DNA from: JAYEJB01 sp034716415
GTDB lineage: Bacteria; Patescibacteriota; Patescibacteriia; SG8-24
Assembly: GCA_034716415.1 (NCBI GenBank)
Contig: JAYEJB010000073.1
Coordinates: 1 to 7,325, forward strand
DNA: 7,325 nucleotides
Direction: 5' to 3'
Under the pieces are notes generated by a model. The model was not told the DNA's origin and did not search any database. It worked only from the letters and a program-made list of their open reading frames with translations. Numbering within the stretch: the first letter of the stretch is position 1; each line of letters begins with the position of its first letter. The translations under genes and the position numbers were made by a program. This document shows positions 1 through 5,260 of this stretch, piece by piece.

Positions 1-55
1 TGATTATATCGAGCCTGCCGAGTTGTTTGAGCGTCATTGGTAGTAAATCTTTCAT
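1..55 (-). CDS. Transposase N-terminus (partial), probable ISNCY type, left copy
   Basis: Only 18 codons are visible, read right to left from an ATG at 55-53. They start MKDLLPMTLKQLGRLD and are identical to the right-hand copy. The M-T-L-K-Q-L-x-R-L-D pattern resembles the start of ISNCY-type transposases, whose N-terminus reads roughly 'MS.KEL.RL..' ahead of a helix-turn-helix. This assignment is from memory of the family and the fragment is short. The run GGGGG lies 1 nt before the ATG, poorly spaced for a Shine-Dalgarno. The internal ATG (codon 7) is an alternative start. AT-rich codons (tta, cta, ata) differ from the GC-rich codons of the neighbouring genes, consistent with a mobile origin. 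Confidence 0.55.
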   Translation of the reverse strand, partial: MKDLLPMTLKQLGRLDII

Positions 56-125
56 ACCCCCACAGACTAGCAGAGGCGGAAGATTCTACTTCCCGTAAAG
101 CGGAGATTACTACTTCCCTATGACA
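1..125 (-). mobile_element. Insertion sequence end, left copy (partial, runs out of window)
   Basis: Positions 1-125 are the reverse complement of 7199-7323, with one mismatch (c at 92 against a at 7232). Identity stops sharply at 125/7199, where the element begins with TGTCATAG on its own strand, as expected for an IS terminus starting in TG. Two degenerate 24-nt subterminal repeats, both of the form GGRAAGTAG..AATCT.CCGC, lie just inside the end and look like transposase-binding sites. A transposase reading frame starts at 55 and leaves the window. The far end of the element and any target duplication are outside the window. Confidence 0.8.
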
Positions 126-155
126 TCTTTTAATGAAGACTCCCCGGGCTGAAGC

Positions 156-175
156 CCTGCCTGCCGGCAGGCAGG
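156..175. repeat. Perfect 20-bp palindrome in spacer next to the IS end
   Basis: CCTGCCTGCCGGCAGGCAGG is a perfect palindrome made of CCTG units and their complements. Just before it, GGGC-TGAA-GCCC (146-157) can form a small tetraloop hairpin, and CCCGGG lies at 143-148. There is no T-run, so this is not an ordinary terminator. The rest of the 126-214 spacer shows no gene. It could be a REP-like element or a protein-binding site. Its function is unknown. Confidence 0.6.
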
Positions 176-197
176 CTGCGGTGTTCTGCGGAGGCGA

Positions 198-225
198 ATG
201 AAAAACCGCCCAGCTCAGGCGGTTT
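198..225 (-). terminator. Intrinsic terminator overlapping the stop codon of the 215-484 gene
   Basis: On the minus strand AAACCGCC (225-218) pairs with GGCGGTTT (210-203) across a 7-nt loop, followed by a T-run (205-201). The loop contains the TGA stop codon of the upstream gene, so the last codons form part of the stem. Confidence 0.75.
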
Positions 226-484
226 CAGAAGACTCTTCCTGGAATCTTTTCGCGGCGAGGTCATCAGCCTGTCCTTTCAGGCCGTCGATCTCCGCTTGCA
301 TCTGATCGGCGTATTCGGCACCGCATGGCGGATCGCCGTGACGCGCGACCTGCAGGTAGAAGTCCGCCGCATGCAGTGTACCTTGCGCGATCCTGCCTTG
401 GCCTTGCGCGATCAGTTCTATCGAGTTCCCTATCAGGGAGTTCATCACCTTAAGGGGCGGCTGTGCCATCAGCTTGACCTTCAT
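215..484 (-). CDS. Small hypothetical protein (89 aa)
   Basis: I do not recognise this family. The start is set at 484 because a strong GGAGG Shine-Dalgarno (494-490) lies 9 nt ahead of that ATG. An in-frame ATG at 529 would lie upstream of the predicted transcription start. The product begins MKVKLMAQPPLK and has no signal peptide or membrane span. Its C-terminal third, from about residue 55, is rich in Ala, Gln, Asp and Glu and should form an amphipathic helix. Residues 20-45 (Ile, Leu, Ala, Gln) also look helical. A sigma70-like promoter lies at 508-536 and a terminator overlaps the stop codon, so it forms a self-contained single-gene unit transcribed away from htrA. It is probably a small cytoplasmic helical protein. 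Confidence 0.7.
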   Translation of the reverse strand: MKVKLMAQPPLKVMNSLIGNSIELIAQGQGRIAQGTLHAADFYLQVARHGDPPCGAEYADQMQAEIDGLKGQADDLAAKRFQEESSETA

Positions 485-507
485 GACGGGTTTCCTCCGA
501 GAGAATG

Positions 508-536
508 ACGATACAGGACACCCTGCCATACGTCAA
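508..536 (-). promoter_or_regulatory. Promoter of the 89-aa gene
   Basis: On the minus strand TTGACG (536-531) and TATCGT (513-508) are spaced by 17 nt, matching TTGACA/TATAAT at 5/6 and 4/6. Transcription would start near 501, leaving a leader of about 17 nt that contains the GGAGG site. Confidence 0.55.
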
Positions 537-540
537 CCGT

Positions 541-570
541 TTGAATGCAGGGCAGGTACGGCGGTATAAT
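541..570 (+). promoter_or_regulatory. Promoter of the HtrA-type protease gene
   Basis: TTGAAT (541-546) and a perfect TATAAT (565-570) are spaced by 18 nt. The -35 box nearly abuts that of the divergent gene (531-536). CCCTGC (521-526) and GCAGGG (547-552) form an inverted repeat around both -35 boxes, a possible shared operator. A second -10-like hexamer, TATAAC (585-590), lies only 9 nt before the ATG and could give a leaderless transcript. Confidence 0.5.
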
Positions 571-599
571 GTATCAACAGAAGATATAACCAAGTTTAT

Positions 600-1871
600 A
601 TGCCAGTACCGGCAAAGAAGAAATACAATCCGATCGTCATTTCGGTGGTCGTCCCGATCGTAATAGCGACGGTCTTCGGGTTCATGGCCGGCTTCATCGC
701 CGGACAGCCCGGCTTTACGCGGACGCTGATGTCAGTATTCGCGGGCGACGTGTCTGTCATGGAGGACAGCTCCGACTTGAGCGGGGTGCTTGAGATTGCG
801 GGTGAGGCGCTTGTCCCGGCGTCCGAAGAGGAACGGCGCGTGGCGGTCGTAGAGAGGGCGATGCCGGCGGTCGTGTCGGTCGTGGTCGACAAGGACGTCC
901 CGGTGTTCGAACAGTATTACCAGAATCCGTTCGGGGACGATGATTTCTTCGGGCAGTTCTTCAATGTCCCGCAGTATCGGCAGAAGGGGACCGAGCGTCA
1001 GCAGGTCGGAGCCGGGACCGGATTCATCGTCTCGACCGACGGTCTCATCGTCACCAACAAGCACGTCGTCCTCGACGAGGATGCGGATTACACGGTCATC
1101 ACCAGCGACGGGGAGAAGCATGAAGCGACGGTCTTGGGGCGCGACCCGGCCAATGACCTGGCCGTGCTGAAGATCGAACCGTCGGAAGGAGCTGAACTAC
1201 CGTTCATTTCGCTCGGTCTGGATGAGCCGCGCGTCGGCCAGAGCGTCATCGCCATCGGCTACGCGCTCGGACGTTTCAGCAACACCGTCTCGACCGGCAT
1301 CGTCTCCGGACTTCAGCGTGACATCACGGCGAGCGATCCCAGCGGCGCGCACATGGAAAGTCTTTATGACGTGATCCAGACCGACGCGGCGATCAATCCC
1401 GGTAACAGCGGCGGACCGCTCCTGAACCTTGAAGGTGAAGCGATCGGTATCAGCGTCGCGGTCGAACAGGGCGCGCAGGGCATCGGTTTCGCCATCCCTA
1501 TCCGTGACGTGAAGCAAGTGGTCGACAGCGTGCTTGCGACCGGTCATATCGCGCGGCCTTTCCTTGGTGTCAGGTACGTCATGATCACCGAAGCGATGGC
1601 CGAACAGAATCAGCTTCCGGTCGGTTACGGCGCGCTCATCGTGCGCGGGGAGACGCAGATGGATCTGGCGGTCGTGCCCGGTTCGCCCGCCGACCTCGCC
1701 GGCATCATGGAGAACGACATCATCCTGGAACTGAACGGCGAAAAGCTCACCGCGGAGAACCCGTTGTTCCTGATGGTGCGTGACTTGACGGTCGGAGACA
1801 CGGTGACGCTCAAGGTGCTGCATAAAGGAGAAGATGTGGATGTCGAAGCGACGCTGATCGAGCGGCAATAG
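600..1871 (+). CDS. htrA: Membrane-anchored HtrA/DegP-family serine endoprotease with one PDZ domain
   Basis: This is a trypsin-fold protease that degrades misfolded or damaged proteins outside the cytoplasmic membrane. After a basic N-terminus (AKKK), residues 11-35 form a hydrophobic signal anchor. The linker is acidic. The protease domain spans about 80-315 with the full catalytic triad: His155 in TNKHVV, Asp186 in DPANDLAVLKI, and Ser270 in NPGNSGGPL. One PDZ domain spans about 320-418 (GALIV, PGSPADLAGI, GD.I..LNG). The length of 423 aa fits single-PDZ, membrane-tethered HtrA/DegS-like proteins. The ATG at 600 leaves an intact basic-plus-hydrophobic anchor. No Shine-Dalgarno is visible before it. 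The stop is TAG. It is transcribed divergently from the 89-aa gene. The family is certain; the exact orthology (DegP, DegQ or DegS) is not. Confidence 0.95.
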   Translation: MPVPAKKKYNPIVISVVVPIVIATVFGFMAGFIAGQPGFTRTLMSVFAGDVSVMEDSSDLSGVLEIAGEALVPASEEERRVAVVERAMPAVVSVVVDKDVPVFEQYYQNPFGDDDFFGQFFNVPQYRQKGTERQQVGAGTGFIVSTDGLIVTNKHVVLDEDADYTVITSDGEKHEATVLGRDPANDLAVLKIEPSEGAELPFISLGLDEPRVGQSVIAIGYALGRFSNTVSTGIVSGLQRDITASDPSGAHMESLYDVIQTDAAINPGNSGGPLLNLEGEAIGISVAVEQGAQGIGFAIPIRDVKQVVDSVLATGHIARPFLGVRYVMITEAMAEQNQLPVGYGALIVRGETQMDLAVVPGSPADLAGIMENDIILELNGEKLTAENPLFLMVRDLTVGDTVTLKVLHKGEDVDVEATLIERQ

Positions 1872-1944
1872 CCCTGGATATTGACGACAACCGTACTAAT
1901 TGGAAAGATTGGCGTGAAGCACCTTAATGATATGGAGGTTAATC

Positions 1945-2271
1945 ATGTCCGACGACAGATCGAGGCCTTTGGAGAATCCTGACGTTGAAGTCACCGCGTT
2001 TCCTGCCGATGGCAAGAATCCCGCGCACACGGAACGGGCGGACCGGGTTGAGAAGGGGCTTCGCGAACGCGTGGAGAGGTCTCTCGAGGAGAACAAAGGT
2101 GATGGCGCTCCGGCATAGCTCGACGCAGCCAAAGAGGATCTGGATGTGGCGGCGCGGGAAGTGGACGGCAAGGAGATCGACGAGATCCAGGTCAACATCA
2201 CCGAACGTGACGACGACGGCCATGAGAAGTGGGATCATACCGCCAATGCCGTTTCCGAGACGCGTGAGTAG
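1945..2271 (+). pseudogene. Charged paralog interrupted by an in-frame TAG (57 aa to the stop, 108 codons in all)
   Basis: A GGAGG site (1934-1938) sits 6 nt before the ATG at 1945. The frame meets TAG at 2116-2118 after 57 codons but continues in the same frame for 50 more sense codons to a second TAG at 2269-2271, just before an intrinsic terminator. The whole 108-codon frame aligns with the intact neighbour at 2384-2743. ENKGDGAPA-stop-LDAAK here matches ENKGGGHERQLDAAE there, so the TAG replaces a Gln codon (CAG to TAG is one change). The product would be acidic and highly charged, without a membrane segment, and rich in Arg, Lys, Glu and Asp. It may be a recent nonsense pseudogene, a truncated 57-aa protein, or a readthrough gene. 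TAG also ends htrA, so general TAG recoding is not indicated. The function is unknown. Confidence 0.7.
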
Positions 2272-2281
2272 CTTTCGGGAG

Positions 2282-2309
2282 ACGCCTGTTCATATCGGGC
2301 GTTTTTTTT
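2282..2309 (+). terminator. Intrinsic terminator after the interrupted paralog
   Basis: ACGCCT (2282-2287) pairs with GGGCGT (2297-2302), including one G-U pair, across a 9-nt loop, followed by eight T (2302-2309). Its place just after the second TAG supports the full-length 108-codon frame as the original gene. Confidence 0.8.
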
Positions 2310-2383
2310 GCATCAAAAAAGGAGTTGTGCGAACATGATGGTGAAGTTCTTTTAGGGTCGCGGAAAGCAGTGGGAGATGGAAG

Positions 2384-2743
2384 ATGCCGAATAAGGATAA
2401 ATACGGCCAGGGCGACAAGCCCGACGAGAAGAAGCCGCTCCGGAAGCCCAAGGTCAAGGTCAGGGCCAATCCCAGGGACAAGGGTAACGAGGGTCACAGG
2501 GATGTCGCCAAGAAGGTCCGCAAGGGATTCAAGGAGAAGGTCGAGAAGGTCCTCAAGGAGAACAAGGGCGGCGGTCATGAGAGGCAGCTGGATGCTGCCG
2601 AGAAGGCAGTCGAAAAGGAGGCCGCCAAGGTCGATGGAGGCGCCATCAGGAAGGTGAAGGTCAAGATTGAGGGCGATATCGAAGGTCCTGACGGCAGACC
2701 GCTAGGTGTCGAGAAAGTCATCGAGGCCGAACCAAATGGTTGA
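2384..2743 (+). CDS. Lysine-rich, highly charged hypothetical protein (119 aa), intact member of the tandem pair
   Basis: I do not recognise this family. The start at 2384 is preceded by GGGAG (2372-2376) with 7-nt spacing. The N-terminal 30 residues are Lys/Pro-rich and probably disordered (repeated KP, KVKV). Residues 40-85 are a regular Lys/Glu/Ala stretch likely to be one or two amphipathic helices (VRKGFKEKVEKVLKENKGGG, then QLDAAEKAVEKEAAKVDGG). The C-terminus, about 87-119, has alternating hydrophobic and charged residues (VKVKIEG) like a short beta segment. There is no signal peptide, membrane segment or Cys. It aligns along most of its length with the interrupted gene upstream, so the two arose by tandem duplication. 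Here charges are mainly basic, while the copy is more acidic. An intrinsic terminator follows. Nucleic-acid binding is possible from the charge alone but unproven. Confidence 0.75.
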   Translation: MPNKDKYGQGDKPDEKKPLRKPKVKVRANPRDKGNEGHRDVAKKVRKGFKEKVEKVLKENKGGGHERQLDAAEKAVEKEAAKVDGGAIRKVKVKIEGDIEGPDGRPLGVEKVIEAEPNG

Positions 2744-2758
2744 TGTCGCAACCATGTT

Positions 2759-2786
2759 GTCGCGCAATCATCTGCGCGGCTTTTTT
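2759..2786 (+). terminator. Intrinsic terminator after the 119-aa gene
   Basis: An 8-bp stem, GTCGCGCA (2759-2766) with TGCGCGGC (2773-2780), has a 6-nt loop and is followed directly by six T (2781-2786). Confidence 0.85.
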
Positions 2787-2795
2787 GTTGGTGTG

Positions 2796-2875
2796 TGGGA
2801 GTCGAGGAGTGTGGAAGTACAGAAGTATTTTCTTGAACTCCCAGACTCCTGGACTCCCGGACTTCCAGTCTCTAT
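2796..2875. repeat. Imperfect palindrome built of 8-nt units (element A)
   Basis: From 2796 the sequence divides into 8-nt units. Four GGAGT-type units (TGGGAGTC, GAGGAGTG, then two more ending AAGTA) are followed by a spacer unit (2828-2835) and by four complementary ACTCC-type units (such as GACTCCTG and GACTCCCG) to 2867. A fifth weaker unit runs to 2875. The best stem pairs 2797-2810 with 2845-2858, 13 of 14 bases. It starts 10 nt after a terminator T-run and ends in the promoter of the next gene. Confidence 0.7.
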
Positions 2876-2878
2876 AGT
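2850..2878 (+). promoter_or_regulatory. Promoter of the 123-aa gene, -35 inside repeat element A
   Basis: TGGACT (2850-2855) and TATAGT (2873-2878) are spaced by 17 nt, 4/6 and 5/6 to consensus. The -35 falls inside the 8-nt repeat element, and transcription would start near 2885, just ahead of the Shine-Dalgarno. Confidence 0.45.
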
Positions 2879-2898
2879 AAATACATGGAGTATCGGCG

Positions 2899-3270
2899 AT
2901 GAGAAAGAAAAACCAGATGGCCGAAATGGCGCTCGTGGCGCTCAATGCGTTCCTGACGATGCGCACCAATGATCCGAAGCAGTCCGACCGCGCCCATCTG
3001 GCCGCAGTGCTGGCCCTGGAGGTCCTCAAGCCGTTCACTGCGAGTGTGGAGAAGGAGATCTACAGGGAATACGGCGCCGGCAACTTTCCGCCCAACGTTT
3101 TCATCGACCCCCTCAAGGCGTGTGTCGTTGGGGAGTCGAAGAGGCTCAATGTGCCGATGGTTCAACAGGGCGACATGCGAGTCCTTCTTGAGGCGTTTTA
3201 CGCCATCGTGGAAGCGACGCTGGAACAGCTGTCCGTCCAGCTGTATGGGGAGCAGTATGAGTCTGAATAA
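2899..3270 (+). CDS. Hypothetical helical protein (123 aa)
   Basis: I do not recognise this family. The ATG at 2899 follows TGGAG (2886-2890) by 8 nt, so the start is well supported. The protein is probably mostly alpha-helical. Residues 7-20 (MAEMALVALNAFLT) and 33-50 (HLAAVLALEVLKPFTASV) form amphipathic helices too short and polar to be confident membrane spans. A central Gly/Pro loop (EYGAGNFPPN, 58-67) separates them from a C-terminal helix (92-115, rich in Leu, Glu and Gln). There is no signal peptide and only one Cys (75). It is flanked upstream by repeat element A and its promoter, and downstream by a strong terminator, so it is a single-gene unit between the charged paralogs and the sigma-factor operon. 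The function is unknown. Confidence 0.75.
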   Translation: MRKKNQMAEMALVALNAFLTMRTNDPKQSDRAHLAAVLALEVLKPFTASVEKEIYREYGAGNFPPNVFIDPLKACVVGESKRLNVPMVQQGDMRVLLEAFYAIVEATLEQLSVQLYGEQYESE

Positions 3271-3282
3271 GGCGGGCGTATT

Positions 3283-3305
3283 AAGGGGTACTCTACCCCT
3301 TTTTT
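3283..3305 (+). terminator. Intrinsic terminator after the 123-aa gene
   Basis: AAGGGGTA (3283-3290) pairs perfectly with TACCCCTT (3294-3301) around a 3-nt loop and runs into six T (3300-3305). It insulates the sigma-factor operon from the gene upstream. Confidence 0.9.
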
Positions 3306-3349
3306 CTTGCCATTTTTCCGGAAACGGAATAACGTGGCCTCTCCGAGCG

Positions 3350-3355
3350 TATAAT
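3350..3355 (+). promoter_or_regulatory. -10 box of the sigma-factor operon, probably leaderless
   Basis: A perfect TATAAT ends 6 nt before the ATG at 3362, so transcription should start at or next to the A of the start codon. No TTGACA-like box lies 16-18 nt upstream. GGAATAAC (3326-3333) could be an ECF-type -35, which would imply autoregulation, but this is weak. Confidence 0.5.
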
Positions 3356-3361
3356 AAAGAG

Positions 3362-3943
3362 ATGTCTCCAAAACAAGGCGAACAAACGGATTTCGAACAG
3401 CGGTCAGATGAAGACCTGGTGGGCCTTGTCTCGGAAGACAAGGAGCTTTATTCGTACCTGGTGCGTCGTTATGAGAGCCGACTGTTGCGTTATATCGTCC
3501 GGATTTCCGGTGTGGACCGGGACGACGCGGAGGACATCCTGCAGGAGTCGTTCATAAATGCGTACAGGAATCTGTGTGGTTTCGACCGCGAGCGTAAGTT
3601 CTCATCCTGGATCTACCGCATAACGCACAACAGCACCATCAGTGACGCGCGGCGGCGCAAGGTCAGACAGCGTCATCTCATTCCGGACGTTGAGGCGGAG
3701 CTCGTGGAGAGGATCGCGTCTGATGAGGATGTCGCCCGGGACGCGGAGCGTAAGATGGAGGCGGAAGAAGTGCGGGGCATGCTTGCCGAACTGAATGAGC
3801 GGCATCGGGACATTCTCGTGCTGTATTATCTGGAACAGATGAGCTACACCGAGATTTCGGACGTCCTGCATGTGCCGGTCGGCACGGTCGGGACACGGCT
3901 GATGCGGGCCAAGAAAGCGTTCCGAAAAATTATCGTCAAATGA
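3362..3943 (+). CDS. ECF-family RNA polymerase sigma factor (sigma-E/RpoE-like)
   Basis: This 193-aa alternative sigma factor directs RNA polymerase to a stress or signal regulon. Region 2 spans about 15-100 and shows the acidic D-D-A-E-D-I-L-Q-E-S-F motif (54-64), followed by F-S-S-W-I-Y-R-I-T-H-N (80-90) and an Arg-rich stretch, DARRRK (95-100). Region 4 spans about 139-190 with the helix-turn-helix SYTEISDVLHVPVGTVGTRL (161-180). There is no region 3 and no region 1.1, and the length is typical for ECF factors. The reading frame is open back to 2969, but the upstream part overlaps the 123-aa gene and its terminator. The ATG at 3362 is chosen because region 2 begins right after it and a TATAAT lies 6 nt ahead. 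There is no Shine-Dalgarno. The next gene starts 1 nt after its stop codon, so the two are translationally coupled and that gene probably encodes its regulator. Confidence 0.93.
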   Translation: MSPKQGEQTDFEQRSDEDLVGLVSEDKELYSYLVRRYESRLLRYIVRISGVDRDDAEDILQESFINAYRNLCGFDRERKFSSWIYRITHNSTISDARRRKVRQRHLIPDVEAELVERIASDEDVARDAERKMEAEEVRGMLAELNERHRDILVLYYLEQMSYTEISDVLHVPVGTVGTRLMRAKKAFRKIIVK

Positions 3944-3944
3944 T

Positions 3945-4763
3945 ATGGGGAAGATCAGCGACAAGATATTGAACGAGATCGACAAGCGCGGCGTACAGCA
4001 GACGCCGGCTTGGAGGTTCACGTTGTCGTCAGTGCTGATGTGGTTCGGTCTGGCGTTCTTCTTGGTGTTCGGGTCGCTATCGGTGAGCGTCATGTTGACG
4101 CTGTTGGCGGACAACGACTGGACCGGCCTGGAGCATTTTCGCGGCGGGCCGCCGGGTTTCATCTTTTCCGTCGTGCCTTATGTCTGGATCGTCCTGGCCA
4201 CGCTTCTGCTTGCCGCGGCGTACTTCGACTTCCGCAAGACCAAACATGGATACAGGTATCGCACGCCGATCATCGTCGGTGGCGCGGTGTTGATGAGCGT
4301 CATGTTGGGTTCGGCCCTTCATGCGGCCGGCATCGGAAATCGCGCGGACATGATGCTGGCCGACCGGATGCCTCACTACAGGCAGGCGGTCGTGCGTGGC
4401 TCGCAGTTATGGAACGAACCCGAAGACGGGCGTCTGATGGGGCGGGTCGAATCGGTCGTATCCGAATCCGAACTGGAGGTCAATGATATGGATGGTGAAC
4501 GCTGGAACGTCAGGGTCAGGGGAGTCAGGTCGCGGATTCAGATAGAAGAGGGCGTGCGTATCCGCGCTATCGGTGAAGTTACCGGTGAGGGCGAATTCAG
4601 CGCCGATCGTATCCTGCCGTGGCAGCCGAAACGGCTGATGCAGCCCCGTCATATGCCCTATGGAATAAATCCCGCGTCAGCTGCGTATAACAAGCAGGAA
4701 AGGTCGAAGCGGCCGATGGTGCACCCGGCCGCGGGAATCAGAATAAATAATCCTGAATTATGA
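3945..4763 (+). CDS. Three-TM membrane protein with OB-fold-like C-terminal domain, putative anti-sigma factor
   Basis: The 272-aa product has a short charged cytoplasmic N-terminus (1-26; S-D-K-I-L-N-E-I-D-K then TPAWRF). Three likely membrane segments follow at about 27-53, 72-94 and 108-129. The C-terminal half should lie outside the membrane. It contains a compact beta-rich domain at 162-226 with the pattern G-R-V-x-S-V-V, W-N-V-R-V, G-V-R-I-R-A-I-G and F-S-A-D-R-I-L-P-W, which I read as a small OB-fold. The tail is basic and disordered. No zinc-binding HxxxCxxC anti-sigma motif is present. The ATG is 1 nt after the sigma-factor stop with no Shine-Dalgarno, and the gene overlaps the next by 4 nt. 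Position and topology suggest a membrane regulator holding the sigma factor through its N-terminus. I recall similar proteins beside sigma factors in Patescibacteria but cannot verify this. Confidence 0.72.
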   Translation: MGKISDKILNEIDKRGVQQTPAWRFTLSSVLMWFGLAFFLVFGSLSVSVMLTLLADNDWTGLEHFRGGPPGFIFSVVPYVWIVLATLLLAAAYFDFRKTKHGYRYRTPIIVGGAVLMSVMLGSALHAAGIGNRADMMLADRMPHYRQAVVRGSQLWNEPEDGRLMGRVESVVSESELEVNDMDGERWNVRVRGVRSRIQIEEGVRIRAIGEVTGEGEFSADRILPWQPKRLMQPRHMPYGINPASAAYNKQERSKRPMVHPAAGIRINNPEL

Positions 4764-5206
4764 AAAAGAAGACTATAGCACTGGGTGTCGCGTCCGCGTC
4801 CATCCTGGCGACCGTCGCGGCTGTGACCTTGCCGGTCATGGCGAACGACTGGGGTCAGGGCAAAGGCCAGGGCCAAGGTCGGGGTCAGGAGCAGAAAGCC
4901 GAGATGATCGAGGTAATCGAGAACGGCGACTACGACGGCTGGTTGGAGATCATGGGAGACAGGCCGGCCGCTGACAAGATCACCGAGGATAACTTCGCGC
5001 GGTTTGCGGAGATGGCTCAGCTGTTCCATGACGGTGACGTCGAGGCGGCGAATGAGATTCGCGAAGAGCTCGGCATGCCGGCGCGCGGCCTGCATCGCGG
5101 TAAGATGATGGGTAGGCGCGGCGGTCGGATGAACGGAGAAGGTCGGCGATTCCAGGACGTCAACGGAGACGGATACTGTGATTTCAGTGACCGTTCGGAG
5201 GAGTAA
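4760..5206 (+). CDS. Small secreted protein with DxNGDGxCD calcium-binding-like motif
   Basis: The 148-aa product starts with a clear Sec signal peptide: MKKK, then a hydrophobic core (6-25), with likely cleavage after VMA at 28. A Gly/Gln-rich linker of GQ repeats (32-44) follows. The middle (about 45-108) is a helical region with two similar acidic turns, ENGDYDGWLEIMGDRP (54-69) and FHDGDVEAANEIREELGMP (89-107). It loosely recalls periplasmic Spy/CpxP-like helical proteins, but no homology is shown. After a Gly/Arg/Met-rich stretch (110-130) comes FQDVNGDGYCDFSD with D133, N135, D137 and D141 placed as in a Ca2+-binding EF-hand/dockerin loop. The ATG overlaps the previous gene's TGA (ATGA). 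AATAAT at 4746-4751, 8 nt before the ATG, could be an extra promoter. As the third gene of the sigma-factor operon it may be the exported sensor or effector. A strong terminator follows. Confidence 0.8.
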   Translation: MKKKTIALGVASASILATVAAVTLPVMANDWGQGKGQGQGRGQEQKAEMIEVIENGDYDGWLEIMGDRPAADKITEDNFARFAEMAQLFHDGDVEAANEIREELGMPARGLHRGKMMGRRGGRMNGEGRRFQDVNGDGYCDFSDRSEE

Positions 5207-5222
5207 GACAATCGAGCACGAC

Positions 5223-5255
5223 AAGAAACCACCTGCCTTGCGCAGGTGGTTTCTT
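5223..5255 (+). terminator. Intrinsic terminator ending the sigma-factor operon
   Basis: A perfect 14-bp stem pairs AAGAAACCACCTGC (5223-5236) with 5242-5255 around a 5-nt loop. The descending arm ends GGTTTCTT, so the T-tract is within the stem and the hairpin could act in both directions. Confidence 0.85.
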
Positions 5256-5260
5256 AATGA

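Noticed and set aside
732..1868. Long minus-strand open frames opposite htrA
   Set aside because: They are shadows of a GC-rich coding strand, have no ribosome-binding site, and their products are Arg/His/Asp-rich without recognisable motifs.
1869..2118. Alternative genetic code with TAG as sense throughout
   Set aside because: htrA ends in TAG at a normal C-terminus, and the interrupted paralog itself ends at a second TAG before a terminator. A single mutation or local readthrough is simpler.
2335..2355. Tiny ORF MMVKFF-stop after an AGGAG, a possible leader peptide for the 119-aa gene
   Set aside because: Six codons with no attenuator-like hairpin pair or codon pattern. Likely chance.
2969..3361. 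131-codon N-terminal extension of the sigma-factor frame
   Set aside because: It overlaps the 123-aa gene in another frame and runs through a strong terminator hairpin. ECF sigma factors begin near region 2, which starts just after the ATG at 3362.
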